DNA from: a bacterium
GTDB taxonomy: Bacteria > Verrucomicrobiota > Kiritimatiellia > CAIKKV01 > CAIYGI01
Length of the DNA stretch: 64,000 bases
Reading direction: 5' to 3'
NCBI GenBank assembly: GCA_025360745.1
Contig: JANYBP010000063.1
Coordinates: 1-64,000, forward strand
The translations under genes were made by a program, and so were the position numbers. Positions within the stretch are counted from its first letter, which is position 1, and each line of letters begins with the position of its first letter. The notes under the pieces are model-generated. The model was not told where the DNA came from, did no database searches, and saw nothing but the letters and a program-made list of their open reading frames with translations. Shown piece after piece: positions 1 to 9,005 of this stretch.

Positions 1-392
1 GGCAGGGGAGGTCTTCGTCTGTCACAAACTGGCCGAAAACGTCCTCTTGATCCTGCTCTGCGGACTGTTGATCTGCAGACGCCATGCCAATCCGACCCCA
101 GAGCGGCAACCCATGCTGGTGGATGGACGGTGACGAATGGGGCGATAGGCACTGACCAATGGACCATTCACCACGAACCAGCCAATTCCTTGTTCTTAAC
201 CCGCTGGATCATACGATGCGGCAGGCGGGTATACGCTGGTACGGTGTGCAGGCGATCTGGCGATACTCTGTGCGACCCAAACGGAAGCCGGAGCGGCCTA
301 TGGCGTGTTGAAGGCGTGGGTGAAAGACCGGACACAATAAAGCCGCAACGTGCTCAGGCGAGGATTTGGACCGTCCGCGGATCGGCGCCGAA

Positions 393-1226
393 TCAGGACG
401 GCGTCGATTTACGCATCGTATCGCCGCGCAAAAGGCCGATGGCGCGCTGGATGCAGTCGGCGCCGATAACGCGCTTTTCCGCCACATAGGCCGCGAGCAG
501 CGCATTGTCGCAGACGGCGTTGACCATGCGGGGAATGCCGTCCGAGTAGACCATCACCGCGTTCGCGGCGGCCTCGTCGAAACGCACCGCGTCGGGCGTG
601 GCGCCGGCCACCAGCAGGCGGTGGGCGATGTAGGAAATCAGATCCTGCTGGGTCAGGCGGTGCAAATGGGCGCGCACGGTGATGCGCTGGCTGAGTTGCC
701 GCAGTTCGTGCGAGGAGAGCCGCTCGTTCAGTTCCGGCTGGCCGACAAGCACGATCTGGATCAGTTTTTGCTGGGCGGTTTCGAGATTGGACAGCAGCCG
801 CACTTGTTCCATCAGCCGGGACGAGAGGTTTTGGGCCTCGTCAATCAGCAGCGCCACATTGGTCCCGGCCCGCATCTGTTCGAGCAGAAACACATTCAGC
901 GTTTCGAGCAGCGTCAGCCGGTCGCGGCGCGCCGGCTGCAGGCCAAAATCGCCGACGATCGCGCGTAGCAGTTGCGTCTCGTTCAGACATGGATTGAGGA
1001 TCAGCGCGGTCCTGGTGGTGGGCCCGAGTTCGTGGAGTATCGCCCGGCAGAGCGTGGTCTTGCCCGAGCCGACCTCGCCCACCAACAGGATGAACCCCTT
1101 GCGCTGCGTGATGCCGTACATCACGTGGTCGTAAGCCTCGCGATGTTGCTCGGTCAGGTATAGATAACGCGGATCAGGCGTAAGATTGAAGGGCATCTCG
1201 CGCAGTCCGAAAAAGGCCCGGTACAT
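393..1226 (-). CDS. ExeA/GspA-family AAA ATPase
   Basis: MYRAFFGLREMPFNLTPDPRYLYLTEQHREA N-terminus, Walker A GEVGSGKTT, Walker B ALLIDEAQNL; typical ExeA-like ATPase. Confidence 0.85.
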   Translation of the reverse strand: MYRAFFGLREMPFNLTPDPRYLYLTEQHREAYDHVMYGITQRKGFILLVGEVGSGKTTLCRAILHELGPTTRTALILNPCLNETQLLRAIVGDFGLQPARRDRLTLLETLNVFLLEQMRAGTNVALLIDEAQNLSSRLMEQVRLLSNLETAQQKLIQIVLVGQPELNERLSSHELRQLSQRITVRAHLHRLTQQDLISYIAHRLLVAGATPDAVRFDEAAANAVMVYSDGIPRMVNAVCDNALLAAYVAEKRVIGADCIQRAIGLLRGDTMRKSTPS

Positions 1227-1283
1227 GGGTGTAAGTTACGAAATATCCTCGTGCCTGTCCAGCGGGAGGTGTATCCTGACGGC

Positions 1284-2117
1284 ATGAACGCGCCAGCCAA
1301 AACCGTTTGCCCACCGCTGCCCGATTACCATACCCATACGCGCCTGTGCCATCATGCGCGGGGCACGCCGGCGGAGTATCGCGCCGCGGCCGCGTTGCGC
1401 GGACTGCCGGCGCTGGCGATCACAGACCATGCGCCCAACCCGGTCGGCTACGATCCGGAAAACCGCATGGGCATGGCGGATTTTCGCGCCTATCAGGAAA
1501 TGCTGCGGCCGCTGCGGGACAACCTTGCCCCCGCGGCGCTTTACGGCGTCGAGGCCGATTATCACGAAGGCTGCGAGGCCTACCTGCCCGCCTGGCTGCG
1601 GAGTCAGCCCTTCGATATTGTGCTGGGGTCCGTCCACCAGATTCGCAACTGGGACTTTGACGATCCGGACCAGCTTGGCGACTGGGCGCGCGTGGAGGTG
1701 GAGGCGGTCTGGCGGAAATACTTCGAACTGGTGGCGCGCATGGCCGACACCGGCTGGTTCGACGTGGCGGGGCACCTCGATCTACCCAAGAAATTCGGCC
1801 ACCGCCTGCGCGACGACGTGCTGCGGGAAATCGCCGCTCCCGCGCTTGACGCTCTGGCCCGCGCCGGCATGGCGGTCGAAATCAACACTTCCGGCCTGCG
1901 TAAACTCGTGGCCGAAATGTATCCTTCGCCACTGTTGCTGGAGATGGCCCGCGAACGCGGGATTGCGCTGAGCTTCGGCTCCGATGCCCATCGGCCCGAG
2001 GATGTGGGCGCCGATTTCGACAAGGCCCTCGCTCTGGCCAGCGCGGCCGGTTACACCGAACACGCCGTCTATCGCGCCCGCCGCCGCACGTTGATGCCGT
2101 TGCCGGACGCCGTTTAA
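1284..2117 (+). CDS. PHP-domain histidinol-phosphatase-like protein (HisJ family)
   Basis: DYHTHTRLCHHARGTPAEY, GVEADYHEG, FGSDAHRPEDVG PHP metal-binding motifs. Confidence 0.85.
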   Translation: MNAPAKTVCPPLPDYHTHTRLCHHARGTPAEYRAAAALRGLPALAITDHAPNPVGYDPENRMGMADFRAYQEMLRPLRDNLAPAALYGVEADYHEGCEAYLPAWLRSQPFDIVLGSVHQIRNWDFDDPDQLGDWARVEVEAVWRKYFELVARMADTGWFDVAGHLDLPKKFGHRLRDDVLREIAAPALDALARAGMAVEINTSGLRKLVAEMYPSPLLLEMARERGIALSFGSDAHRPEDVGADFDKALALASAAGYTEHAVYRARRRTLMPLPDAV

Positions 2118-2179
2118 TTTCGCGCTACGACGCTTTGAACGTTGAGCGTCTGTTCGCCGCCTCACCAGTAAAATCTCAC

Positions 2180-2201
2180 GCGGAGGCGCGGAGGCGCGGA
2201 G
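2180..2201. repeat. Octameric tandem repeat (GCGGAGGC x2.75)
   Basis: Direct reading gcggaggc gcggaggc gcggag in the intergenic region between convergent genes. Confidence 0.85.
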
Positions 2202-2225
2202 AGCGGCCAGGAACTGACTTCTGTC

Positions 2226-3176
2226 TTACGACTTTCCGCCTGTAAAATAGGTTTCCCCGTCGTGCGTCAGGCGCTTTATGCGGCCGGCCAGTTCAAGTTT
2301 GTCCAAACGCGCCGCGGCCTGCTCCGGCGGCGACTTCAGCCAGGCGGCCACATGTTCCAGCGGCGCGGCATGACGTTCCAGCATGGATACCAGATCGTCG
2401 TCGCTCGTGCCCACCGCATGAACCTCATCCGCGGAGACGGGCGCCGCGCCTCCCAAGGTATCCGCGACCGGCATGAACATGCCCGCCAACTGCCGCAAAA
2501 CGGCATGATCCACCGCCACCACCTGCTTGTCGATCGGCGGACGCGTGGCCGTGCTCAGTTGAATGCGCTGCGGCTTGAGCCCGGCGGCCAGGTCGGCAAT
2601 GCGCCTCACGCTGGCCTCGGTGTCGTTAAACCCGGCAACCAGGAAGACCTCGACCCAAAACTCGCCTTTAAACGCTTCCCTAAAGGCATGGAAGCCGTCC
2701 AAAACTTCGCGGAAGCGCAGGTTCGGGTGCGGCCGGTGAACGCTTTCCCATGAATTCTGATCCCAGGCGCTGAGGGTCACCTTGACCACATCGGCCTGCA
2801 AGGCGGCTGTGCGCACATCGGCCTGGCCGAAGAGCGCGCCATTGCTGAGCAGCACCCGCCGGATCGGCGTGCGTTCGCGAATGCCGGAGAGCACATCGCC
2901 GAATTTCGCGTGCAGCGTGGGTTCGCCGCTGCCGGAGAGGGTGATGGCGTCGGCCTTGCCGCCCGCCGCCAGCCAGCCCTCCAGTTCCGACATCACGCTG
3001 GCCACGGGAACGTAGTCCCGCCGTTCGCAGGTCAGCGTGGAGCGGACCTGGATCTGGCAGAATTGGCAGTCGTAACAGCAGGTTTTTTCGGGAACGAGAT
3101 CGACGCCAAGCGAAAGCCCCAACCGCCGGGAGCGGATGGGGCCAAACAATGTACGAAATTGTTTTTCAGAGGGCAT
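2226..3176 (-). CDS. Radical SAM protein
   Basis: MPSEKQFRTLFGPIRSRRLGLSLGVDLVPEKTCCYDCQFCQ, i.e. a CxxxCxxC-type cluster; TGATG overlap with the upstream ferredoxin stop, so the start was trimmed from the longer ORF. Confidence 0.85.
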   Translation of the reverse strand: MPSEKQFRTLFGPIRSRRLGLSLGVDLVPEKTCCYDCQFCQIQVRSTLTCERRDYVPVASVMSELEGWLAAGGKADAITLSGSGEPTLHAKFGDVLSGIRERTPIRRVLLSNGALFGQADVRTAALQADVVKVTLSAWDQNSWESVHRPHPNLRFREVLDGFHAFREAFKGEFWVEVFLVAGFNDTEASVRRIADLAAGLKPQRIQLSTATRPPIDKQVVAVDHAVLRQLAGMFMPVADTLGGAAPVSADEVHAVGTSDDDLVSMLERHAAPLEHVAAWLKSPPEQAAARLDKLELAGRIKRLTHDGETYFTGGKS

Positions 3177-3346
3177 CAGCCCGCCGAAATCGCTTCCACC
3201 GGGCATTCGCCCGCGCAGAGGCCGCAATCCACGCATTTGTCGGCGTCGATATTGTACTGCTTGTCGCCCTCCGAAATCGCTTCGACCGGGCAGACCTTGG
3301 AGCACGCGCCGCACTTGGTACATTTATCCGAAATAACATAAGCCAT
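3176..3346 (-). CDS. 2[4Fe-4S] ferredoxin
   Basis: MAYVISDKCTKCGACSKVCPVEAISEGDKQYNIDADKCVDCGLCAGECPVEAISAG. Confidence 0.93.
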   Translation of the reverse strand: MAYVISDKCTKCGACSKVCPVEAISEGDKQYNIDADKCVDCGLCAGECPVEAISAG

Positions 3347-3421
3347 GCTAGCACCCTTTCTTTGTAAACGTGCGAAGAGTCTATCACGCGAGGCCCGCCA
3401 AGGCAAGCGCTCCGCGAGCCT

Positions 3422-3883
3422 TTACTTGGGCATTTCGGCGGTCATGGTTCCGCTGCGGCGACCGCCGACCTCTTTGTAAGTGCACTGGGCGATGCCGTTG
3501 GTGCCGTACTTGCCGGAAAACTCGAAGGCGCCGTTGGCGCGTCCGCCGCTCGCCTTGCCGGCGCCGCCGATCTCCGTTTTCATGTCGGTCTTGAGCGTTC
3601 CGACATAGTTCAGGGGCGCGCCGCTCCAACTTGAAACGTAGACGGCATCATAGCTGCCGTCCGCTTTGGCCGTGAGCTTCGCGGTCCAGGTGCTTTCCCG
3701 GCCCTTGAAATCGCATGTGCCCTTAATCGAACTGATTGCGCCGGATTTGACAGCCGTCTTGTCAGGCGCGGCAAAAACCGTCGAAACAGCCAGCCCCGGC
3801 AACAAACAAGCCCCACCCAACAGCACCGCTGAAAAACAACGCACCACAATCGTCCGGTTCGTTAGAGCCTTCATCTTTTTCAT
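3422..3883 (-). CDS. Hypothetical secreted protein
   Basis: Signal peptide-like N-terminus (VVRCFSAVLLGGACLLPGLAVSTVFA) followed by a beta-rich domain. Confidence 0.6.
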   Translation of the reverse strand: MKKMKALTNRTIVVRCFSAVLLGGACLLPGLAVSTVFAAPDKTAVKSGAISSIKGTCDFKGRESTWTAKLTAKADGSYDAVYVSSWSGAPLNYVGTLKTDMKTEIGGAGKASGGRANGAFEFSGKYGTNGIAQCTYKEVGGRRSGTMTAEMPK

Positions 3884-3972
3884 TTGTCCGTCCTTTCTGG
3901 TTTATGTCTAGCGGCGGCAGTGAGCTCGCCGCACTTCGCGGCGTAGTGTTCTGCCGCCTTTGTCTTGCTTCA

Positions 3973-4257
3973 TCATCCCGGTATGGCTTTGAGTTTCAAT
4001 CCAACAGAATTGAAGACCTTTAGTACGGTAGCAAACGCTGGATTTCCCTCTCTTGACAAGGTCTTATACAGGCTCTCCCGTCCCAAACCTGTCCGTTTAG
4101 CAATTTTCGTCATGCCTTGGGCACGAGCAATATCACCGAGTGTAGCGGCGATCAGCGCCGGATCGCCTTCTTCGAGCGCACAGGCTATATACGCCGCCAT
4201 GTCTTCTTTTGTTTTCAGATGCTCCGCGGCATCCCACAAGGTTGTTTTCGTTTTCAT
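3973..4257 (-). CDS. Putative addiction-module antidote protein (HTH)
   Basis: LWDAAEHLKTKEDMAAYIACALEEGDPALIAATLGDIARAQGMTKIAKRTGLGRESLYKTLSREGNPAFATVLKVFNSVGLKL. Confidence 0.88.
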   Translation of the reverse strand: MKTKTTLWDAAEHLKTKEDMAAYIACALEEGDPALIAATLGDIARAQGMTKIAKRTGLGRESLYKTLSREGNPAFATVLKVFNSVGLKLKAIPG

Positions 4258-4261
4258 GCTC

Positions 4262-4372
4262 TTCTCCTAACGATACGCGCCGTATCCGAATCAATATCCG
4301 CGTTTTCGCCATGTTGTCCCGGAGGCGTTCAAACCACGCGACGTACTCGTCTGTCTGGCGGATTTCAATCAT
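4262..4372 (-). pseudogene. Truncated RelE/HigB-like addiction-module toxin remnant
   Basis: MIEIRQTDEYVAWFERLRDNMAKTRILIRIRRVSLG matches the N-terminal third of addiction-module killer proteins; the frame then runs into the antitoxin start (…EEHENENN). Confidence 0.75.
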
Positions 4373-4584
4373 GCAATTACTGTATCACGCGGGATACACC
4401 ACGTAAAGCTCCAAAACAGGTTTGTTTGGCAGCGGAACGTCAGTCTTTATGCGCTGAAGAAACCACGCCCGGCGCGGGTTCCGAAGTTGCATGCGAGGCG
4501 TGGTTGGCCTCTGTCATCTTCCGATTTTGAATTTGTCGTGTAAATATCCATTGGCTCTTGGTGCTACATGTGAAGCGAAGTCAA

Positions 4585-4668
4585 CGACTAAGCGGGGCGA
4601 CTAAGTGTAACCGATCAAGTGTGGGACTAAGTGTCAATAGTTACACTTGTTTTCCCTACACTTAATCG
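4585..4668. repeat. ACTAAGTGT iterated intergenic repeat, copy 1
   Basis: gactaagtgtaaccgatcaagtgtgggactaagtgtcaatagttacacttg…tacacttaatcg; shares its core with 8826-8925. Confidence 0.75.
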
Positions 4669-4824
4669 CTATCGCTCATCTCGCGTTCCTCAATATAGAA
4701 CCGCACAATAATCCCGGAAGAGGCGAAAATTTCATGACAGATCCATGCCTTCCCCGTGTTGCATTACATTATCCGATGCCATAGCATGTGCGCGAACCGA
4801 TCTTTATTGAGGATTACGCGCCTT

Positions 4825-7800
4825 ATGAAACCAGCGAATCGAATGCCTGCCGCCAAGGGAACGGCGACCGATGCCGGTCGTCCGACTCCGCCGTCCAATC
4901 CCATGCCGCCGCCCGCCGCTCTCGAACAAGCGGATGTCGGACACTTTTTCCGGGCCGAGGACTGGTGGGCCGCCGGGGCCGCCTTTGCGCTCGCGCTCGC
5001 GGCCTTTTACCATTTCATGGCGCCCGAGGTGACGCTGCAGGACTCCGGGGAACTGGTGACTGGCGCCTTTACCTTCGGCGTACCGCATCCGCCGGGATAC
5101 CCGCTGTGGGCCTTTGTGGCCTTCCTTTGGAGCCATCTGGTCGTGCCTTTCGGCAATCCGGCCTGGCGGATCGGGACGTTGTCGGTTGTGACCGGCGCGC
5201 TGGTGGTCGGCGTTATGACGATCATGATGACCCGCAGCATCCGGGTGCTGCTCAGTTCGCTGCCCTGGGCGGATAGCATAGACCGCCGTTTGCAGCACTG
5301 GATGGCGATCACGATCGGCATGAGCACGGCGTTGCTGTTCGGATTTAACCGCGGGGTCTGGCTCTGGGCCTGCGTCTCCGAGATGCGCGTGCTGAACGTC
5401 TTTTCCTTCGTGCTGATGGCTTGCACCTTTTTCGCCTGGATGATCCAGTCGGCGCGGCGCGGTTTCCTTTACGCCACGATCCTGATCTTCGGCTTGAGCA
5501 TGACCAACCACCAGACCGTGACTGTGATGGCCGGCGCGCTGGTGATGGGCACGCTGGCGGAAGGGATTGATCGCTTCTTCCGCCGCCGCGCGCTCCTGCC
5601 GGTCAAGGGCGGACCGGGAACTTTTTCGCAGTTGATGACCGCCTTGTCCACCTTCTGGGAGTTGGCTGTGGCCGTGTTGTTCAGCGCGGCGGCCGGGTTC
5701 CTCTTGTTCGCCTGGCTGCGCGCCAGCGCAGTGCTTTCCGTGACGGAGCAGCCGGACTTTTTGAAGACCGTGGCGCTCCTGCTGGCCGGCGGAGTGGCGC
5801 TGGCCGTCGGCATGCTCTACGGCTGGGTCAAACTGCGCCAGGCCATGCTCTACACGGCGCTTTTCCTGGCCGGTTGCGCGTTCTACCTGTACATGCCGCT
5901 GGCGGCCGGCACCAATCCGCCGATGAACTGGGGTTACGCGGCGACCAGGGAAGGCTTCCTGCACTCGATCACCCGCGGCCAGTATGAGCGCCTGCAGATG
6001 GCGGACCTTTTCAGCGCGGTATTCTTCACCAAGATCAAGGTTTTCATCCTGGCGCTGGTGCAGCAGTATTCCTGGCCGCTGTGTCTGCTGGGTTTGCTCA
6101 CGATCGTGGTGGCCGCAGTCTGGGTGGCGATCCATCTGAAACGCCGCCGCTGGCTGCTGGTCGTGTGGGCCCTCTCGTTCGCGGCATTGCTGATCGGACT
6201 GTCGGTCCTGCGCGCGCTGAATGCCGATCCGGCGGTGGCGGACTCGGGCTGGCTGGTGCTCTTCTGGGCCTTTTCGATGGCCACGCTGTTGTGTCTGCTG
6301 ATCGGCATCTGGCTCTATCTGCGCTGGCCCGGCGGGAGCTGGCTGATTTTCGTATGGACGGCTTTTTTCGTCACCAGTTTCGGACTGCTGACGATCATCA
6401 ATCCCCAACTCGACCGCCAGGAGCAGGAAATCACGATCAAGTTCTTCGCGCCGGCGCACGGCTTCTTTGCCATGCTGATCGGCTACGGCATCGTGGTCGT
6501 GTTGAGCCTGGTGGCGCGTCTGCGGGGGGCCGCCGCCGGCATCGCGGTGCGCGTGGCCTGCCTGGCCTTGCTGGCGCTGCCGGTCGTCACCTACCGCAAC
6601 AACTGGAAGCTCTGCAATCTCAAGGATTACGACTACGGCTACTACTTCGGCTACTGGATGTTCAACCCCGGCGGCGGCTACCCGCCGATGGAGCGCGACT
6701 CCGTGCTCTACGGCGGCACCGATCCGGGACGGTTTGTGCCCACCTACATGATTTTCTGCGAGAGCCGCGTGCCCGCCAAGGATCGCTATTTCGACAAGAG
6801 TTTTGACCGCTCGGACGTGTATATCATCACCCAGAACGCGCTGGCCGATAACACCTACATGAATTACATCCGGGATCAGTACGACTTCTCCCGGCCGCCG
6901 AACACCGATCGCCTGCAACGCTGGCTGGGGCGCGACCATGTCTACCCGCGCGAGCCGATTCACATTCCGAGTCCGGATGACGGCAATAATGCCTTCAGGA
7001 CCTACATGGACGAGGTTCAGGCGGGCCGCATTCCGCCCAGCGCCGACATCAAGGTCGAAAACGGACATGTCACTGTGCAGGGCGTCGGCGGCGTGATGGC
7101 CATCAACGGCATCCTGGCGCGCTGGATCTTCGATCAGAACAAGGAGAAGCACGCCTTTTATGTCGAGGAGAGCTACGTCATTAACTGGATGTATCCCTAT
7201 CTGCGGCCAAGCGGAATCATCATGAAGATCGAGAAGGAACCGCTCCCTTCGCCCCAGGTCAATCCGGGGTTGTGGACCAACATCGTGGCCCAGGACCGGG
7301 CCTACTGGGACAAGTTGAGCGCCGGCTTCCTCAAGCGCGAAGACTTCCGCCGCAACAACGACGCCAAAAAGTCCTTCTCCAAACTGCGCGCCGCCATCGC
7401 CGGGCTCTATCTGTACCGCGGATTGTGGAAGGAGGCCGAGTACGCTTTCGGGCAATCCATGGACCTGTGTCCCGAAAGTCCCGAGGCCAGTTTCCGGCTG
7501 ATCGACATGCTGGTCCAGCAGCATCGCTATACCGAAGCCAAGGGCCTGGCCCGGAACTATGCGGAATTGGACGAATACAACGACAACGCCAAAAACCAGG
7601 TGAATGCGATCGCCGAGATGGAACGTTGCGACACGCGCCGCCGGGAGTTGGAGCCGCTCGTTCAGAAGGGGCAGGTGGACGTCAACCTGGCCCTGGAACT
7701 GGCGGCGCTTTATCAGCGGCTTAACATGGGCGGACCGTTCGAGGGATTGATGCAGTCGTTTCTGGCCAGCACGAACCTGCCGCCCAATATCCTGATGGCT

Positions 7801-8109
7801 GTGGCCCAGCTTTCCGGCAACGGCCGCCGCTGGCCGCTGGCGGAGAGGGCTCTGCGCCGTTATCTGGCCGCCGCGCCGCGCGATTTCAAGGCGCAGATCG
7901 AATTGGCCTGCGCGCAGGGCGCGCAGGGACAGGCTGCGGAGGCCATGGCCTCGCTGCGCGAAGCCGTCAGTCTGGGCGGCGAGCCCGCGCGGGCCATCCT
8001 GCGCGCGGACCAGCGCCTGGCGCCGTTGCGCGCCAACCCCGACTTCGTCCGCCTCGCGCAGCCATCCCGTCCTGCGATGGACGCCGGCATGCTGCCGTTC
8101 GGACAGTGA
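4825..8109 (+). CDS. DUF2723-family multi-TM protein with C-terminal TPR-like region
   Basis: DSGELVTGAFTFGVPHPPGYPLWAFVAFLWSHL signature, many TM segments, TPR-like C-terminus. Confidence 0.85.
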   Translation: MKPANRMPAAKGTATDAGRPTPPSNPMPPPAALEQADVGHFFRAEDWWAAGAAFALALAAFYHFMAPEVTLQDSGELVTGAFTFGVPHPPGYPLWAFVAFLWSHLVVPFGNPAWRIGTLSVVTGALVVGVMTIMMTRSIRVLLSSLPWADSIDRRLQHWMAITIGMSTALLFGFNRGVWLWACVSEMRVLNVFSFVLMACTFFAWMIQSARRGFLYATILIFGLSMTNHQTVTVMAGALVMGTLAEGIDRFFRRRALLPVKGGPGTFSQLMTALSTFWELAVAVLFSAAAGFLLFAWLRASAVLSVTEQPDFLKTVALLLAGGVALAVGMLYGWVKLRQAMLYTALFLAGCAFYLYMPLAAGTNPPMNWGYAATREGFLHSITRGQYERLQMADLFSAVFFTKIKVFILALVQQYSWPLCLLGLLTIVVAAVWVAIHLKRRRWLLVVWALSFAALLIGLSVLRALNADPAVADSGWLVLFWAFSMATLLCLLIGIWLYLRWPGGSWLIFVWTAFFVTSFGLLTIINPQLDRQEQEITIKFFAPAHGFFAMLIGYGIVVVLSLVARLRGAAAGIAVRVACLALLALPVVTYRNNWKLCNLKDYDYGYYFGYWMFNPGGGYPPMERDSVLYGGTDPGRFVPTYMIFCESRVPAKDRYFDKSFDRSDVYIITQNALADNTYMNYIRDQYDFSRPPNTDRLQRWLGRDHVYPREPIHIPSPDDGNNAFRTYMDEVQAGRIPPSADIKVENGHVTVQGVGGVMAINGILARWIFDQNKEKHAFYVEESYVINWMYPYLRPSGIIMKIEKEPLPSPQVNPGLWTNIVAQDRAYWDKLSAGFLKREDFRRNNDAKKSFSKLRAAIAGLYLYRGLWKEAEYAFGQSMDLCPESPEASFRLIDMLVQQHRYTEAKGLARNYAELDEYNDNAKNQVNAIAEMERCDTRRRELEPLVQKGQVDVNLALELAALYQRLNMGGPFEGLMQSFLASTNLPPNILMAVAQLSGNGRRWPLAERALRRYLAAAPRDFKAQIELACAQGAQGQAAEAMASLREAVSLGGEPARAILRADQRLAPLRANPDFVRLAQPSRPAMDAGMLPFGQ

Positions 8110-8167
8110 CGTGCGGCGTATCGTCGTTGCTTGACCATGCGCCGGATGTTTTGGCATGGTCTTGCGT

Positions 8168-8686
8168 ATGTCCGCCATCGATGCCGCCGCCACGCCGACC
8201 TCCGGGACGCTGCCCTGGACCCGCCGCTGCTTTGTTTGCGGCGAGGCCAATCCTCACGGACTGCGCCAGCATTCCCGCGTCGAGGGCGAATGGATCGTCA
8301 TGGACTACACCCCGCGCGAGGCCGATCTCGGCTACAAGAGCATCGTTCACGGCGGGATTACGATGACGATTCTCGACGAAGTGATGACCTGGGCGGCGAT
8401 CGTGTCGGCCCACCGTGGCTGCGTCACCGCCGAGATGACCATGCGCTTCCGCGCGCCCATCGCCGTCGGCGAGCCGCTGCGCTTCGCGGCCCGCGTGCTT
8501 TCCGCCAAACGGCTCCTGATCCGCACCGAGGCGCAGGTCACGCGAGCGGACGGCGGCATCGCCGCCACGGCCGCCGGCGTCTACATGCCGATGGCCGCCT
8601 CGCAACTGGCCTTCAACGCCGAGGATTTTGTCGTCCACCCCGACGCCCTCGACCCCCGTTCGCTTTTCCGGAGAGATGAGCAGTAA
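8168..8686 (+). CDS. PaaI-family hotdog-fold thioesterase
   Basis: CFVCGEANPHGLR…YKSIVHGGITMTILDEVMTWAA…TAEMTMRFRAPI. Confidence 0.82.
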   Translation: MSAIDAAATPTSGTLPWTRRCFVCGEANPHGLRQHSRVEGEWIVMDYTPREADLGYKSIVHGGITMTILDEVMTWAAIVSAHRGCVTAEMTMRFRAPIAVGEPLRFAARVLSAKRLLIRTEAQVTRADGGIAATAAGVYMPMAASQLAFNAEDFVVHPDALDPRSLFRRDEQ

Positions 8687-8825
8687 GCAGAGGGTGTTCG
8701 GTGTTCGGGAAAAACTGTCGTGTGCGGAAGTTGAGCGGTGAATGTTTGTTCCATCCGGCCAGCGGCTGGGACGCTACTGATCTGAGCAAACGGTTTTCGG
8801 CGGTTATGTAGGTCTTGGTGTTTGC

Positions 8826-8925
8826 ACACTTAGTCGGCACTCTTAATCGGGTACGCTTAGTTGCTTACACTTAATAGACTAAGGGTTCGACTAAGTGTAA
8901 CCGACTAAGGGTAGGGACTAAGTGT
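8826..8925. repeat. ACTAAGTGT iterated intergenic repeat, copy 2
   Basis: cacttagtcgg…cgactaagtgtaaccgactaagggtagggactaagtgtc; inverted and direct copies of the same 9-mer. Confidence 0.75.
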
Positions 8926-9005
8926 CTCAGGACCTTCCACCTTCCACCTTCCACCTTCTTCCCCCATACTTGCCCGCAATCGAACCACGCTGTAATATTC
9001 CCCGC

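Noticed and set aside
2-133. Open frame AGEVFVCHKLAENVLLILLCGLLICRRHANPTPERQPMLVDGR*, possible transposase fragment at the left edge
   Set aside because: Only weak resemblance to the N-terminus of ISAs1-type transposases and cut by the window edge; not enough to call.
2179-2201. Octamer GCGGAGGC repeat as a possible regulatory element
   Set aside because: Lies between convergent gene ends and is too short to infer function; kept only as a repeat feature.
4804-8250. 1148-aa minus-strand ORF
   Set aside because: Antisense to the DUF2723 gene; H/Q/R/G-rich translation with no recognisable domain, as expected from third-position GC bias in high-GC DNA.
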